46,849 nucleotides of DNA from Bacteroidota bacterium (GCA_018267675.1 JAFDYA010000120.1:1-46849), one strand, 5' to 3'; positions 7,367-16,174 are shown, numbered from the stretch's first letter. A program made the numbers and translations. Notes: generated by a model not told the origin, from the sequence alone.

Positions 7367-8803
7367 CTAATAAATCCTATAGCCCGTCAGGCGTGAATCT
7401 GCGGTGTTGAAAAAGTTTTGGGTTTGTCCGGAATTTTGCGTTAGTATGAAGATGACTTTGTCGCCAGCTTGAAGTTTCAGGTTGATACTTCCAGAACACG
7501 CCGGAACTGTCTTCCCGTTGTAAATATTATTGCGCCAATAAGTAGTGGAACTCGTATTGGTCTTCATCTGCACGGTTACTAATCCGTCTTGGGATGCACT
7601 ATTACCCCAAAACCGAAGGGACCACTCGAAATGATAAAACCCGGTGGTAGGAACAGTATACCTCCCCGACGTAAAATTATTACCATCATCAAATGCGTAG
7701 CTTAAATTGGTATTGCCCGAAGTGGCATCAAAGGGAATGGTGTCCGCTACACCACTGGTAATCCCCGTGAGTTTATTAACATCTATTGCGGCGAAAAAGC
7801 CTGAATTGGAAATTGACGTTGGGGTGCTTGTGGGCTGCCATGATGCTGTGCCTACTGCATCACTCGTCAATACTTTACCCGCACCCGGAACGCCACCTTG
7901 CACTTTGATTGTTCCAGTCAATGTTGTATTCCCGTATATTACTGCATTACCATTTACTTCTAACTTGGCGCTCGGTGCCAATACCCCAACACCCATGTTT
8001 CCGTTTCTCAGTATAGTCAGTACGTTGCTGCGGACACCTACATTGCCGTTACCAATTTGTAAAAGCCTATCAGTTGCGGCAATGGTATTGGGGTTTGGGT
8101 TGTCCGAAGTATCATTGTAATATCCCAAAGCCATTCCGTAATTAGCTTTCGCTAGTGTGTTGCTCCCTAGTGCAAACGAAAACTTTGCTCTAGCTTCCGT
8201 CAAATTTCCAAATGCTGTGGCGTTAAAGCCGAGAGCGCGAGTGTCGATACCTGCTGCAAAAGAATTCTGCCCAGAGGCTTGTGTATTTTCACCAAAAGCG
8301 GTGGAAAATTCACCAATATTGTCTTTATCCCACGCAGTATCCAAAACATACCCTGCACGAAACGCCGACTTCTGGGCATACCACATCATTCGCTTTCCTT
8401 GGCCTTCAATGGGTGGCGCGGAAGGATTGGGATTGAAGCTGTAGTAACCCCCAAAGACGACAGAACTATCCTCCACATGTAGCCTTGCTTTTGGCGTAAA
8501 GGTGCCAATACCAAAGTACCCGGTATTCTTCTTCAATACCAAAGCTACTCCTCCATTATTGGTAGCAAAACAGAGATCGTTGTCTGTATGAGTCTGTATA
8601 AATGCTGCCCCATAGTTGTCCACATAGGTGCCTAGTGCAACTTGGCCATTAGGGGATACATTAGCAATACCGATTCCTCCGGCGGACGTTGAGTCTTTTA
8701 CAGTAAGCGGAAACTGAGGGATCTTGGTTCCGATGCCCACATTTTGGGCCATACAATCACTTAAGGGATATAGGAACAGGGTAATAAGCAGGAATTTCTT
8801 CAT
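7367..8803 (-). CDS. Secreted GIGT/YadA-head-repeat protein with C1q-like domain (paralogue 2)
   Basis: The protein has 478 residues. The signal peptide is 1-19 (CMA/QN). Residues 21-110 are the same GIGT module as in paralogue 1 (NVGIGTKIPQFPLTVKD ... FGIGTFTPKARLHV). Residues about 164-228 are trimeric-autotransporter head repeats of about 14 residues (STAFGENTQASGQ, SFAAGIDTRALGF, ATAFGNLTEARAK, SFALGSNTLAKAN), a left-handed beta-roll seen in YadA-type adhesins. A further GVG..PSAKLEVNG turn follows at about 270-285. Residues about 335-478 are the C1q-like jelly roll (YTVPTTGFYHFEWSL, LQAGDKVIFIL, LTGYRIY). There is no T9SS or autotransporter anchor. The protein is probably a trimeric stalk with a C1q head. 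The middle section differs completely from that of the paralogue, suggesting domain shuffling between conserved ends. Confidence 0.85.
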   Translation of the reverse strand: MKKFLLITLFLYPLSDCMAQNVGIGTKIPQFPLTVKDSTSAGGIGIANVSPNGQVALGTYVDNYGAAFIQTHTDNDLCFATNNGGVALVLKKNTGYFGIGTFTPKARLHVEDSSVVFGGYYSFNPNPSAPPIEGQGKRMMWYAQKSAFRAGYVLDTAWDKDNIGEFSTAFGENTQASGQNSFAAGIDTRALGFNATAFGNLTEARAKFSFALGSNTLAKANYGMALGYYNDTSDNPNPNTIAATDRLLQIGNGNVGVRSNVLTILRNGNMGVGVLAPSAKLEVNGNAVIYGNTTLTGTIKVQGGVPGAGKVLTSDAVGTASWQPTSTPTSISNSGFFAAIDVNKLTGITSGVADTIPFDATSGNTNLSYAFDDGNNFTSGRYTVPTTGFYHFEWSLRFWGNSASQDGLVTVQMKTNTSSTTYWRNNIYNGKTVPACSGSINLKLQAGDKVIFILTQNSGQTQNFFNTADSRLTGYRIY

Positions 8804-8877
8804 GTCTTTAAATTTTTTGGGGATCTAGAAATTGGTAAATGAATGCTCCTTTAACCGGAGCTTTCCGCAATTCCCGC

Positions 8878-8885
8878 CAAACATA
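8878..8885 (-). promoter_or_regulatory. Promoter -7 box TATGTTTG of GIGT/C1q paralogue 2
   Basis: This exact TAnnTTTG match is identical to the box of paralogue 1 and lies 74 bases before the ATG. No TTTG is present 19 bases upstream (AACG instead), again pointing to activator dependence. Confidence 0.6.
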
Positions 8886-8915
8886 AAAACTCAGATAAGC
8901 CTGGCGTTTAAAAAG

Positions 8916-8945
8916 CCGCTCAATGGAAGAAAAAACCGCTGAATG
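8916..8945 (-). promoter_or_regulatory. Paired direct-repeat operator, probable LytTR-type site
   Basis: On the minus strand CATTCAGCGG (8945-8936) and CATTGAGCGG (8925-8916) repeat with a period of exactly 20 bp. The downstream copy ends 30 bases before the -7 box, the same distance as upstream of paralogue 1. The flanking A/T run (AAAA before CCGC on the plus strand) is also shared. The rest of the intergenic region 8804-9012 shows nothing else recognisable. Confidence 0.6.
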
Positions 8946-9012
8946 GAAAACAGCCCATAGGCAAAACAATTTAATGAGCTGATCTGCGGAAAAAGACTTG
9001 AGGGCAATTCGC

Positions 9013-11052
9013 CTAAGAAAATCTCAAAATAGCAACCGTGCGTTCCTCTTCACGCTCTTCAAAATCTAGCCGAAGGGCTACCTTCCTACAGAGTTCGTCG
9101 ACCAACTTTAGGCCCATACCGGAAAGGGAAGTAGTATTATCGGAAAGGGCATTTAAATAGTCCTGCTGTTTAAAACTGATTCCAGTATTGATAATCTTCA
9201 AACAATTTCCTGAAAAAACAACATCCACAGAAGTGTTATTCGGAGCTGCTTTTAACGCGTTTTGAAGCAAATTTCTAAGAATGATTTGAAGGAAATACGC
9301 ATCCGTCTGAACCTTTACATCCGGAGTAACTGCTACATTAACGGAAAGCTGCTTTGCGTCGATATTTAGTTGTAACAAAGCCTTACACTGTTGGACGACA
9401 GGCAGCAGCGGTACCGTTTGCACGCTTGCTGAAAATGAAGCCATTTGCGTCTTACTCCAAAGCAATAGGTCTTCCATCGTCTCTAGGAGCGTGCCTGTGG
9501 CCGATTGAATTTTGGCACTTAATAGTTCCTTTTCTTTTTCATCAATAAGAGTCGGATGTTGTTGTTGCAATTTCAAGAACTGATACACCTGGTTTATTGG
9601 CGAACGTAAATCATGGCCGATAACACTGAATAGCTTCGCTTTAGTTGAATTCGCCTCATCCAAGGCTCTATTCTTTACTGCCAGGATTTCTGCATTCTTT
9701 TTCTTATTCCGGTAAATGACTAATAACAATACAAAAGCAAGTCCCAATAAAACTAAACCTACAATCATCAACAACCTTTGTTTCCGGACATCGGCCAATT
9801 GTAAGCTTTGTGCTGCTATGCGGATTTGCTTTTCTTTATTTTGGAATTTCGCTTCAGCCGATGCTATTGATTGTTTCGAGGCTTGTAGATAAAGTGTATC
9901 TCTTAAGGGTACATACTTCTGATAGTAGCTAACTGCCATTTTTAGGTTTCCAATGCCTGTATAGCATTCTGCAATCAATCGGAGAATCTGAACATAGTCT
10001 TCCTTATTCATAGATTGGAACATGGCCTCCGACCTCCCGAAATTTTGTAGCGCTTCTGCATAATGCCCCTGCTGCATTTTAAGCTTTCCTAGCGCGAGGT
10101 TTAAGGCATTTATGACGTAAGGATTCACTTGGCTCGTATCCTTAATCGGCAGGATGCCTGCTAGAAAAAATTGAGCACTATCTTGTTTCCCAATACCAAG
10201 ATAATGATCGGCAAGTGTCAGTTTGATCGCGTTATAATTATCCCGTACATCTCCGGGTATAACATTGGGCAGGCTTTGTAGCGCTAAAAGGCTATCTGCA
10301 TATAGTTCAGCTGTTTTTACTTCCCCAATACCAAGGTAGGCTATAGCGGCATCTCTAAAATAAAAGGTAAACAAGCTGGGTTGCCGTACCGGAGCATTTG
10401 GCCGCCCAAGAAGCAGATACTCTACAGCTTTTGGATATTGCTTAATTTCAAGATAGCTGGAGGCAACGCGCATGTAGGCAATCAGTCGATTAGCACTATC
10501 ATTACCATTTAAATTCCTATCCCGATTTTCTTGAATCATTGCATCCAATGCCTTAATATCACATTGTAATTGCATTTCGTGGTATCCTAGTACACCATAA
10601 TAGCTGGACATAGCTGTATTTAACCTATTCAGCATTTTTGGAGTTTGAGCAGTGTCCAACATAGCACGCAACTGCTCCGCTATCTTATCCCGCTCCTTTT
10701 CTTTTTCTGGCAGGTTACAATACAATTCATTGAGCGACTCCAGATTATCAAAAATTAATTTGGAATTACCGACATGCCGAGCATTAATCAATGATTTTTT
10801 CAGGTAAGGCTCTGCAACGCCTGGATTGCTGAACCTAAACGCATACCCTACATAGTATTGCAAGCTAGCCTTAAAGTCTAAATTAAGGTTAGGTTTTGAC
10901 AACTCTCGTTGTGCAAGAGCTGCTGATTGTTCAAACTCATCCCGATTATTCAATGAATCGAGCATTTGAATAAATGCCTGGTCAGGCGTTTGGGCCAATG
11001 TAAAATGATAGGACAGTAAGCCTAAAAAAAGCGTAAGTAATATTTTGTTCAA
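9013..11052 (-). CDS. TPR sensor histidine kinase
   Basis: The protein has 679 residues and a TTG start that overlaps the stop of the regulator gene (TTGA), so translation is coupled. Residues 1-20 are a signal peptide. About 25-420 is an extracytoplasmic array of tetratricopeptide repeats. A transmembrane helix is at about 427-447, then a short coiled coil, then the dimerisation/phosphoacceptor helix with H480 in VIGHDLRSPINQ. The ATPase domain has an N box NLLQNALK near 594-601 and a G2 box SGMGLKLV near 644-651. The G1 box reads NTGISF (N622), not the usual DxGxG, so the Asp that contacts adenine is missing. It presumably phosphorylates the adjacent LytTR regulator. The TPR sensor region suggests sensing of a peptide or envelope protein; the signal is not indicated. 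Confidence 0.92.
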   Translation of the reverse strand: MNKILLTLFLGLLSYHFTLAQTPDQAFIQMLDSLNNRDEFEQSAALAQRELSKPNLNLDFKASLQYYVGYAFRFSNPGVAEPYLKKSLINARHVGNSKLIFDNLESLNELYCNLPEKEKERDKIAEQLRAMLDTAQTPKMLNRLNTAMSSYYGVLGYHEMQLQCDIKALDAMIQENRDRNLNGNDSANRLIAYMRVASSYLEIKQYPKAVEYLLLGRPNAPVRQPSLFTFYFRDAAIAYLGIGEVKTAELYADSLLALQSLPNVIPGDVRDNYNAIKLTLADHYLGIGKQDSAQFFLAGILPIKDTSQVNPYVINALNLALGKLKMQQGHYAEALQNFGRSEAMFQSMNKEDYVQILRLIAECYTGIGNLKMAVSYYQKYVPLRDTLYLQASKQSIASAEAKFQNKEKQIRIAAQSLQLADVRKQRLLMIVGLVLLGLAFVLLLVIYRNKKKNAEILAVKNRALDEANSTKAKLFSVIGHDLRSPINQVYQFLKLQQQHPTLIDEKEKELLSAKIQSATGTLLETMEDLLLWSKTQMASFSASVQTVPLLPVVQQCKALLQLNIDAKQLSVNVAVTPDVKVQTDAYFLQIILRNLLQNALKAAPNNTSVDVVFSGNCLKIINTGISFKQQDYLNALSDNTTSLSGMGLKLVDELCRKVALRLDFEEREEERTVAILRFS

Positions 11053-11774
11053 ATGCCGGTATTTAGGTATTGAGAAATTGCCATCCGGTAAGTCTTCCCG
11101 ACCGGCAAACGGATAGCGTCCGAAACAATAATTTCACTAGTGCTCACTCGGACAATATGCGATTGCAACACGGCATAACTTCGGTGTATTCTAAGAAACT
11201 GAAAATTTGAATATTGCTGTAGAAAAGTAGAAAGGGGCATATTAACCATATACTTCTGGCCATTCGTTACAATTTTGGTATAGTCCTGCATCGCTTCCAA
11301 ATATAAAATTTCTTTGAGGGACACTTTGTGTTTGTTATATCCATCTTTAACAAAAATTGCCGCACCTTCAATTACCAATTTATACGCATCAGCGCTTTGC
11401 CGCATTTGCCAATACTCGCTGATCCGAAGTGCAGTTTGCGCAAAGCGAAGGTTCGATATTGGTTTCAGTAAATAATCTAAAGCCGCAAGTTGAAACGCAT
11501 CCAATACATATTCATCATGAGAAGTACTGAAAACCAACATTGGTATTTGTCCCGCAAGCACTTTAGCCAATTCTACACCAGAGCCACCCGGGATATCAAT
11601 ATCCATAAAAACAAGATCCGGTTGTAGGTTTTTGATATAGGTCAGGCCTTCGGCAATATCTGATGCTGTTGCCAGATGAAGCCAATCTTGTTGTTGTTGA
11701 GTGAGTGCAAGTAAACTCAATTCATCAATTCGTTGATCTTCTACAATTACAAATCGAATTTGCTTTCCCTGCAC
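11049..11774 (-). CDS. LytTR-family response regulator
   Basis: From the GTG at 11774 the product has 241 residues. A receiver domain covers about 5-122, with an acidic pocket in VIVED, phosphoacceptor D58 in LVFMDIDIPG, the conserved Ser/Thr near FSTSHDEYVLDAF, and K in LLKPIS. A LytTR DNA-binding domain is at about 140-240 (IFVKDGYNKHKVSLKEILYLEA, FLRIHRSYAV, LPVGKTYR). The frame also has an ATG at 11843, but that adds 23 residues before the receiver's first strand and places the start upstream of the TAAATTTG promoter-like box, so the GTG is preferred. The gene overlaps the kinase gene by four bases and is the natural candidate to bind the paired repeats before the two C1q-domain genes. 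Confidence 0.9.
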   Translation of the reverse strand: MQGKQIRFVIVEDQRIDELSLLALTQQQQDWLHLATASDIAEGLTYIKNLQPDLVFMDIDIPGGSGVELAKVLAGQIPMLVFSTSHDEYVLDAFQLAALDYLLKPISNLRFAQTALRISEYWQMRQSADAYKLVIEGAAIFVKDGYNKHKVSLKEILYLEAMQDYTKIVTNGQKYMVNMPLSTFLQQYSNFQFLRIHRSYAVLQSHIVRVSTSEIIVSDAIRLPVGKTYRMAISQYLNTGI

Positions 11775-11789
11775 TTTCTCAAAAGAAGT

Positions 11790-11797
11790 CAAATTTA
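11790..11797 (-). promoter_or_regulatory. Candidate -7 box TAAATTTG for the LytTR/kinase operon
   Basis: This is an exact TAnnTTTG match 15 bases upstream of the GTG start and downstream of the ftsZ terminator. No TTG lies 17-23 bases further upstream, so the call is tentative. Confidence 0.35.
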
Positions 11798-11859
11798 CGT
11801 CCAAGGCAAACAATTTAATATGGCAATATACATTATTGCTCAACTCGCACCAATGGCCC

Positions 11860-11891
11860 TAAACAAAATCGCCACCCGAATCCGAGTGGCG
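11860..11891 (-). terminator. Rho-independent terminator after ftsZ
   Basis: On the minus strand a 9-bp stem (11891-11883 with 11878-11870, CGCCACTCG / CGGGTGGCG, one G-U pair) with a GATT loop is followed by ATTTTGTTT. It sits 32 bases beyond the ftsZ stop and closes the dcw cluster. Confidence 0.8.
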
Positions 11892-11922
11892 AAGCTGTTA
11901 TCCATAAACCTCTTAAATGTGC

Positions 11923-13563
11923 CTAATCCGGCTTCTTCCCGTCTAAGAATGTATTAATTGTTTGCAAGCCAGCCTGACCGTATTCTTGGCCGCTATTTAA
12001 ACCAACACTGATACTGCTGAGGTAGCCATTATCGCTAGAGCCTGCAGATGCAGGCAATTCCATATTCTGCCGTTGGTAGGCCGGAATACTTTCCATTTCA
12101 TCATTCCCATTTCCGTTCTTCATATTAAAGCTCAATCGGCGCAAGCGTTCCGCACGCTCTTCCAGCGCTTGCTTTTGTGCTTCAAACCTTTGCTTTTCAG
12201 CTAGCTCATCCGGAGTAAGGGTGTGACTACCGATGGTGAAGCTATCAACCAAACTGCTATTACTTGTCTCCTCCTTTATTGTAAGTTGGAAGCCATTAGT
12301 ATCCTCTGTGGTTGGTTGTTCTGCTTTTGTTTCTGATGGCATTATCGCCTCATTTTGATCCAAAGTAAACTGTTGCCGTACTGAATGCTCCACTTCAAAA
12401 GGCAATGGTTTCAGGCGAGGAGTTTCTGATTGATAGGGTAAGTTGTCCACCAGACGAGGAGCTAAAGCATCCACTGGCACGCTTGGCGCGCTAAATGTTG
12501 GTACTTTTTGAAAGACGGTTTCCCCTTCAGTATCGCCGAGCGCAACAACTATTTTACGATCTTCCTCTCTTACCCGCTCAGGCAAATCTTTCACTTCCTT
12601 ATAATCGAATCCTGTTGCAATTACAGTCACACCGATTTTATCTTCTAGTGCCGGATCATGACCAAGGCCCAGAATGATGTCGCAGTTGTCGCCTGCACGT
12701 TCTTGTACATAAGCTTGGATTTCATCCAGTTCATCCAGGGTATGTTCAAACTCTCCTTGAGCAGAGGTGACATTGAGCAACATCCACTTTGCCCCACGGA
12801 TATCACTATCATTAAGTAAAGGAGAGGCTATGGCTTCTTCCACTGCCTTCATTGCTCTATGTTCGCCACCTGCTGCTGCACTGCCTAGGATGGCCACACC
12901 GCCATTCCGCATTACAGTGGTCACATCTGCGAAGTCAAGGTTCATATCGCCGGAGGTGGTGATCACATCAGTGATACATTTGGCAGCTGTAGCCAAAACA
13001 TTATCCGCCTTCCCAAAGGCTTGAGAAAAGGGTAGATTGCCAAACTGTTGCCGAAGTTTATCATTAGAAATCACCAATATGGTATCCACGTGTTCCCGCA
13101 GACGGGCAATACCTTCTTTGGCTTGTTTCATCCGTTTTGGCCCTTCATAGGTAAAAGGAGTCGTAACAATCCCTACTGTAAGGATACCTAGGTCTTTACA
13201 AATTTTTGCAACAACTGGCGCACCTCCGGTACCAGTACCGCCGCCCATACCGGCAGTGATAAAGGCCATTTTGGTATTTACTTTGAGTATTTTAGAAATA
13301 TCATCAAAACTTTCTTCGCTAGCTTGCTTTCCGATTTCGGGATTCGCACCGGCTCCAAGCCCCTGAGTGAGATGAGGGCCAAGTTGAATCTTGTTGGGTA
13401 CGGGACTATTTGCCAGTGCTTGGGAGTCGGTATTACATACGATGAAATCTACACCATCAAGGTCCAAATTGTGCATGTAATTTACGGCATTACCGCCGCC
13501 CCCGCCTACACCGATTACCTTGAGGATAGAGGATTGGTTTTTGGGAATTTCAAAATGTATCAT
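11923..13563 (-). CDS. ftsZ: Cell division protein FtsZ
   Basis: This is the tubulin-like GTPase that forms the division ring. The GTPase part has the nucleotide-binding GVGGGGGNAVNYM at 18-30 and the tubulin signature GGGTGTGGAP at 107-116. Residues about 1-325 cover both globular domains. The protein is long (546 residues against 383 in E. coli). Residues about 340-525 form a poorly conserved, Glu/Pro/Ser-rich linker, followed by a short C-terminal tail NTFLDGKKPD that differs from the proteobacterial tail binding FtsA/ZipA but suits Bacteroidota. It is the last gene of the dcw cluster, 54 bases after ftsA, and is followed by a terminator. Confidence 0.98.
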   Translation of the reverse strand: MIHFEIPKNQSSILKVIGVGGGGGNAVNYMHNLDLDGVDFIVCNTDSQALANSPVPNKIQLGPHLTQGLGAGANPEIGKQASEESFDDISKILKVNTKMAFITAGMGGGTGTGGAPVVAKICKDLGILTVGIVTTPFTYEGPKRMKQAKEGIARLREHVDTILVISNDKLRQQFGNLPFSQAFGKADNVLATAAKCITDVITTSGDMNLDFADVTTVMRNGGVAILGSAAAGGEHRAMKAVEEAIASPLLNDSDIRGAKWMLLNVTSAQGEFEHTLDELDEIQAYVQERAGDNCDIILGLGHDPALEDKIGVTVIATGFDYKEVKDLPERVREEDRKIVVALGDTEGETVFQKVPTFSAPSVPVDALAPRLVDNLPYQSETPRLKPLPFEVEHSVRQQFTLDQNEAIMPSETKAEQPTTEDTNGFQLTIKEETSNSSLVDSFTIGSHTLTPDELAEKQRFEAQKQALEERAERLRRLSFNMKNGNGNDEMESIPAYQRQNMELPASAGSSDNGYLSSISVGLNSGQEYGQAGLQTINTFLDGKKPD

Positions 13564-13617
13564 AGTTGTTGTTGTGAATTTTACTGATTATAAATAATGG
13601 GTGTTGTGTGTTTTTTC

Positions 13618-15099
13618 TTAGTCCATTTTTTGGTCTTCGATATCTTCAAATAGCCCAATGAACTTGTTTTTCAAACCATCGAATAGCTTTCCGAATTTCT
13701 GACTCCGGCGTTCTCCACGAATGGCTGCCTCGTCTTTGCTCTCCGGTACCGCATTGCTGGAATCAATTTCTGCTCCCACTCCCGCCTGATGATCCGGTTT
13801 GGGCACACCGGCAGTCAGGTAGCTCACTTCAATAGCTTCAATTCCGCCTAGGTGAATGACATTCCCTCCTTCCCCGATATGGCGCAATCTGCCGGTTTCG
13901 AAGTCGTGATATCCGCGTAATATCAAGCCAACACAGGTCGCGAACATCGGATTCTGAAGACCTTCCGCATTGCTACCCGCCAAGTGTTCATTTGGATAAC
14001 CAAGACGAGCCCCCATACCGGTTACATACTCGGTGAGTTGAATCAAATTTTTCAGCTGAGCACCGCCGCCGGTTAAGATGATGCCTCCAAGTAATTTTCT
14101 ATCCAAGCCCACCAGTTTGAGGTGATAGACAACATGGTCCAAAATCTCTGTCATACGAGCCTGGATAATATGGGCTAGATTTTTTACGGAGATTTCTTTT
14201 GCGGGCATACCACGCAGGCCGGGGATGGTAATAAAAGCGTTTGCATTTGCTTCATTGGCCAATGCCGTACCAAATTGTGTCTTAAGTTGCTCCGCTTGTG
14301 CTTTTAAGACGCCGAGTCCATTGCGGATATCATTGCTAATATTCACGCCGGCATAGGGAATTACCGCAGTATGCTTCAGCATTCCGTCATAAAAGACAGC
14401 CAAATCGGTAGTGCCACCGCCAATGTCCACAATGGCCACACCTGCCTCCAGGTCTTCATCATTCATCACGGCTGCGGCTGAGGCGAGTGGTTGAAGTACG
14501 AGGTCCCGGATCTTGAGCCCACTCTTGTCCACACAGCGCCCGATATTGCGAATAGCGTTCTTATCGCCAGAGATGATATGAAAGTTGGCACCAATTTTTA
14601 CACCACTCATGCCGATAGGATCCAGAACAGCGGGTGTATTGTCCACAACAAAATCTTGTGGGATTACATCTATGATTTGGTCGCCGGCAGGTAAGTAAGT
14701 TTTGTATTGGTCATGAATGAGGAGGTCTATATCCGCCTTATTTATTTCCTCAGTTGCGCTCACCCGCACCCGGTCACCACGGGTTTGCAGGCTCTTGATA
14801 TGTTGGCCGGCAATGCCCACGTACACATCGTTAATCTCGAGGGACGGGTTACTATCTAAACAGCGTTTAATTGATTCTTCAATGCTCCTGATGCATTGTT
14901 CGATATTCATCACTACGCCATGGCTCACGCCGGCACTTTCTGCCTTTCCGAAACCTAGAATTTCCAGTTTGCCGAATTCATTCTTTCGTCCTGCGATGGC
15001 GACTACTTTAGTAGTGCCTATATCTAGCCCCACAATGATGGGGTTTTTATTGCTTTGAGTATTGGTCTCCATTTCCTTGGTGTTCTTGCTATCTGACAT
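13618..15099 (-). CDS. ftsA: Cell division protein FtsA
   Basis: This 493-residue actin-like ATPase tethers FtsZ filaments to the membrane. The phosphate-1 motif IIVGLDIGTTKVVAIAG is near 21-37, phosphate-2 VAIVDIGGGTTDLAVF lies in the middle, and the adenosine motif ILTGGGAQLKNL is near residue 340. The C-terminal KLFDGLKNKFIGLF is an amphipathic helix fitting the membrane-targeting sequence. An N-terminal 18-residue polar extension (SDSKNTKEMETNTQSNK) precedes the domain. The start overlaps the end of ftsQ by 11 bases, indicating translational coupling, and ftsZ follows. Confidence 0.97.
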   Translation of the reverse strand: MSDSKNTKEMETNTQSNKNPIIVGLDIGTTKVVAIAGRKNEFGKLEILGFGKAESAGVSHGVVMNIEQCIRSIEESIKRCLDSNPSLEINDVYVGIAGQHIKSLQTRGDRVRVSATEEINKADIDLLIHDQYKTYLPAGDQIIDVIPQDFVVDNTPAVLDPIGMSGVKIGANFHIISGDKNAIRNIGRCVDKSGLKIRDLVLQPLASAAAVMNDEDLEAGVAIVDIGGGTTDLAVFYDGMLKHTAVIPYAGVNISNDIRNGLGVLKAQAEQLKTQFGTALANEANANAFITIPGLRGMPAKEISVKNLAHIIQARMTEILDHVVYHLKLVGLDRKLLGGIILTGGGAQLKNLIQLTEYVTGMGARLGYPNEHLAGSNAEGLQNPMFATCVGLILRGYHDFETGRLRHIGEGGNVIHLGGIEAIEVSYLTAGVPKPDHQAGVGAEIDSSNAVPESKDEAAIRGERRSQKFGKLFDGLKNKFIGLFEDIEDQKMD

Positions 15100-16174
15100 G
15101 GGCTTTCGTATTTTTTTCTTGTTTGTTGTTGTTGTTTTGCTTTGGTTTTGCTGCGTGCGCGGTGGCCGCCTCTTGCTTCTTTGCTTTTACACTTGCTTCT
15201 GATGAAGCTGGGGCAGCTTGTGCTGGCATTTTCTCCGTTTTGGGTGTTTTAGTTGCACCCTGACCTTCTGCATTGGGCGTCTCCACATCCTTTCCTGCTT
15301 CTCCGCCCGGCCCGGATTCCGTTTTCTGGGCTGTCTCCATGATTGCAGTCAACCAACTCATGTTGGTAAAGGCGGCATCTTTTGGTCGTTTCCAAGGAAG
15401 GCTTGGAGAGGCTACGACTTGATCTTTGAAGCGCAAATCGATCTTAGTGTACTTGTCCCATCCCACCTTATTCTGAATCTGTTTGTAAAAGGCCAAAAGC
15501 TTTGCTAGCTTGGCATCCAGACGTGTTGTATCTCCGAGAATGATGCGCTGGCTACCCAGAACCGGTATAAGTTCAAATTCACCATCTTCATTGATGTCGA
15601 TCTGAGCAATTTGTGCCGACCAAAACGAATTTTTGCCGAGCCGATTCACCAACCCGACAATTTTTCCTTTGAGAATTAGGGAGGCAGAATCTTTGTGGAG
15701 TTGTGGAACTCCAGTGACTACAGGCGTGTAATGAGTGTAGTGATTCGATATCGGCATTACCTGCAAAACGTGGTCAAGATAGTAGCTGTTTCCGTCCTGT
15801 TCAAATATTCTTGCGACCGGCACTCTTTGTGTGAGTATGATGTGCATAACTCGGTTTGCATCGGTATAAACTTGTGCATTTTCTATCCAAGGATTGCTTA
15901 TCAAAATGCTTTCTAGTGTATGCTCATCAACGGAGGATGCTGCTTCCTGCAATGGGTTAAAATGTCGGTTCTCAAAAAGTTGTTCTCGGACGGAGGCTTC
16001 ATCCACAAAACCCACGCCTGAAGGCTTTTGAATAGAGATTTGTACCTCTTTTATTTTCCGCCCACGGAACTGATGGTCGGCACGCTTCATAGCCATCACC
16101 ACGCCGGCCACTAGGATCAGTGTCACCAGTGTCTGGATGATTTTACGAATAGATATTTTGTGTTGCGCTGCCAT
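15089..16174 (-). CDS. ftsQ: Cell division protein FtsQ/DivIB
   Basis: The protein has 361 residues. A basic N terminus and a single transmembrane helix at about 10-27 are followed by a periplasmic POTRA domain (about 38-115, KIKEVQISIQ ... NPWIENAQVY) and the FtsQ beta domain (to about 265). FtsQ recruits FtsL and the FtsW-FtsI synthase to the septum. The last ~85 residues are low-complexity, rich in Ala, Lys, Gln, Glu and Pro, ending with a run of asparagines and lysines, and would lie in the periplasm. Such a tail is absent from E. coli FtsQ. Its position between murC and ftsA supports the call even though sequence conservation is low. Confidence 0.9.
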   Translation of the reverse strand: MAAQHKISIRKIIQTLVTLILVAGVVMAMKRADHQFRGRKIKEVQISIQKPSGVGFVDEASVREQLFENRHFNPLQEAASSVDEHTLESILISNPWIENAQVYTDANRVMHIILTQRVPVARIFEQDGNSYYLDHVLQVMPISNHYTHYTPVVTGVPQLHKDSASLILKGKIVGLVNRLGKNSFWSAQIAQIDINEDGEFELIPVLGSQRIILGDTTRLDAKLAKLLAFYKQIQNKVGWDKYTKIDLRFKDQVVASPSLPWKRPKDAAFTNMSWLTAIMETAQKTESGPGGEAGKDVETPNAEGQGATKTPKTEKMPAQAAPASSEASVKAKKQEAATAHAAKPKQNNNNKQEKNTKAHVR

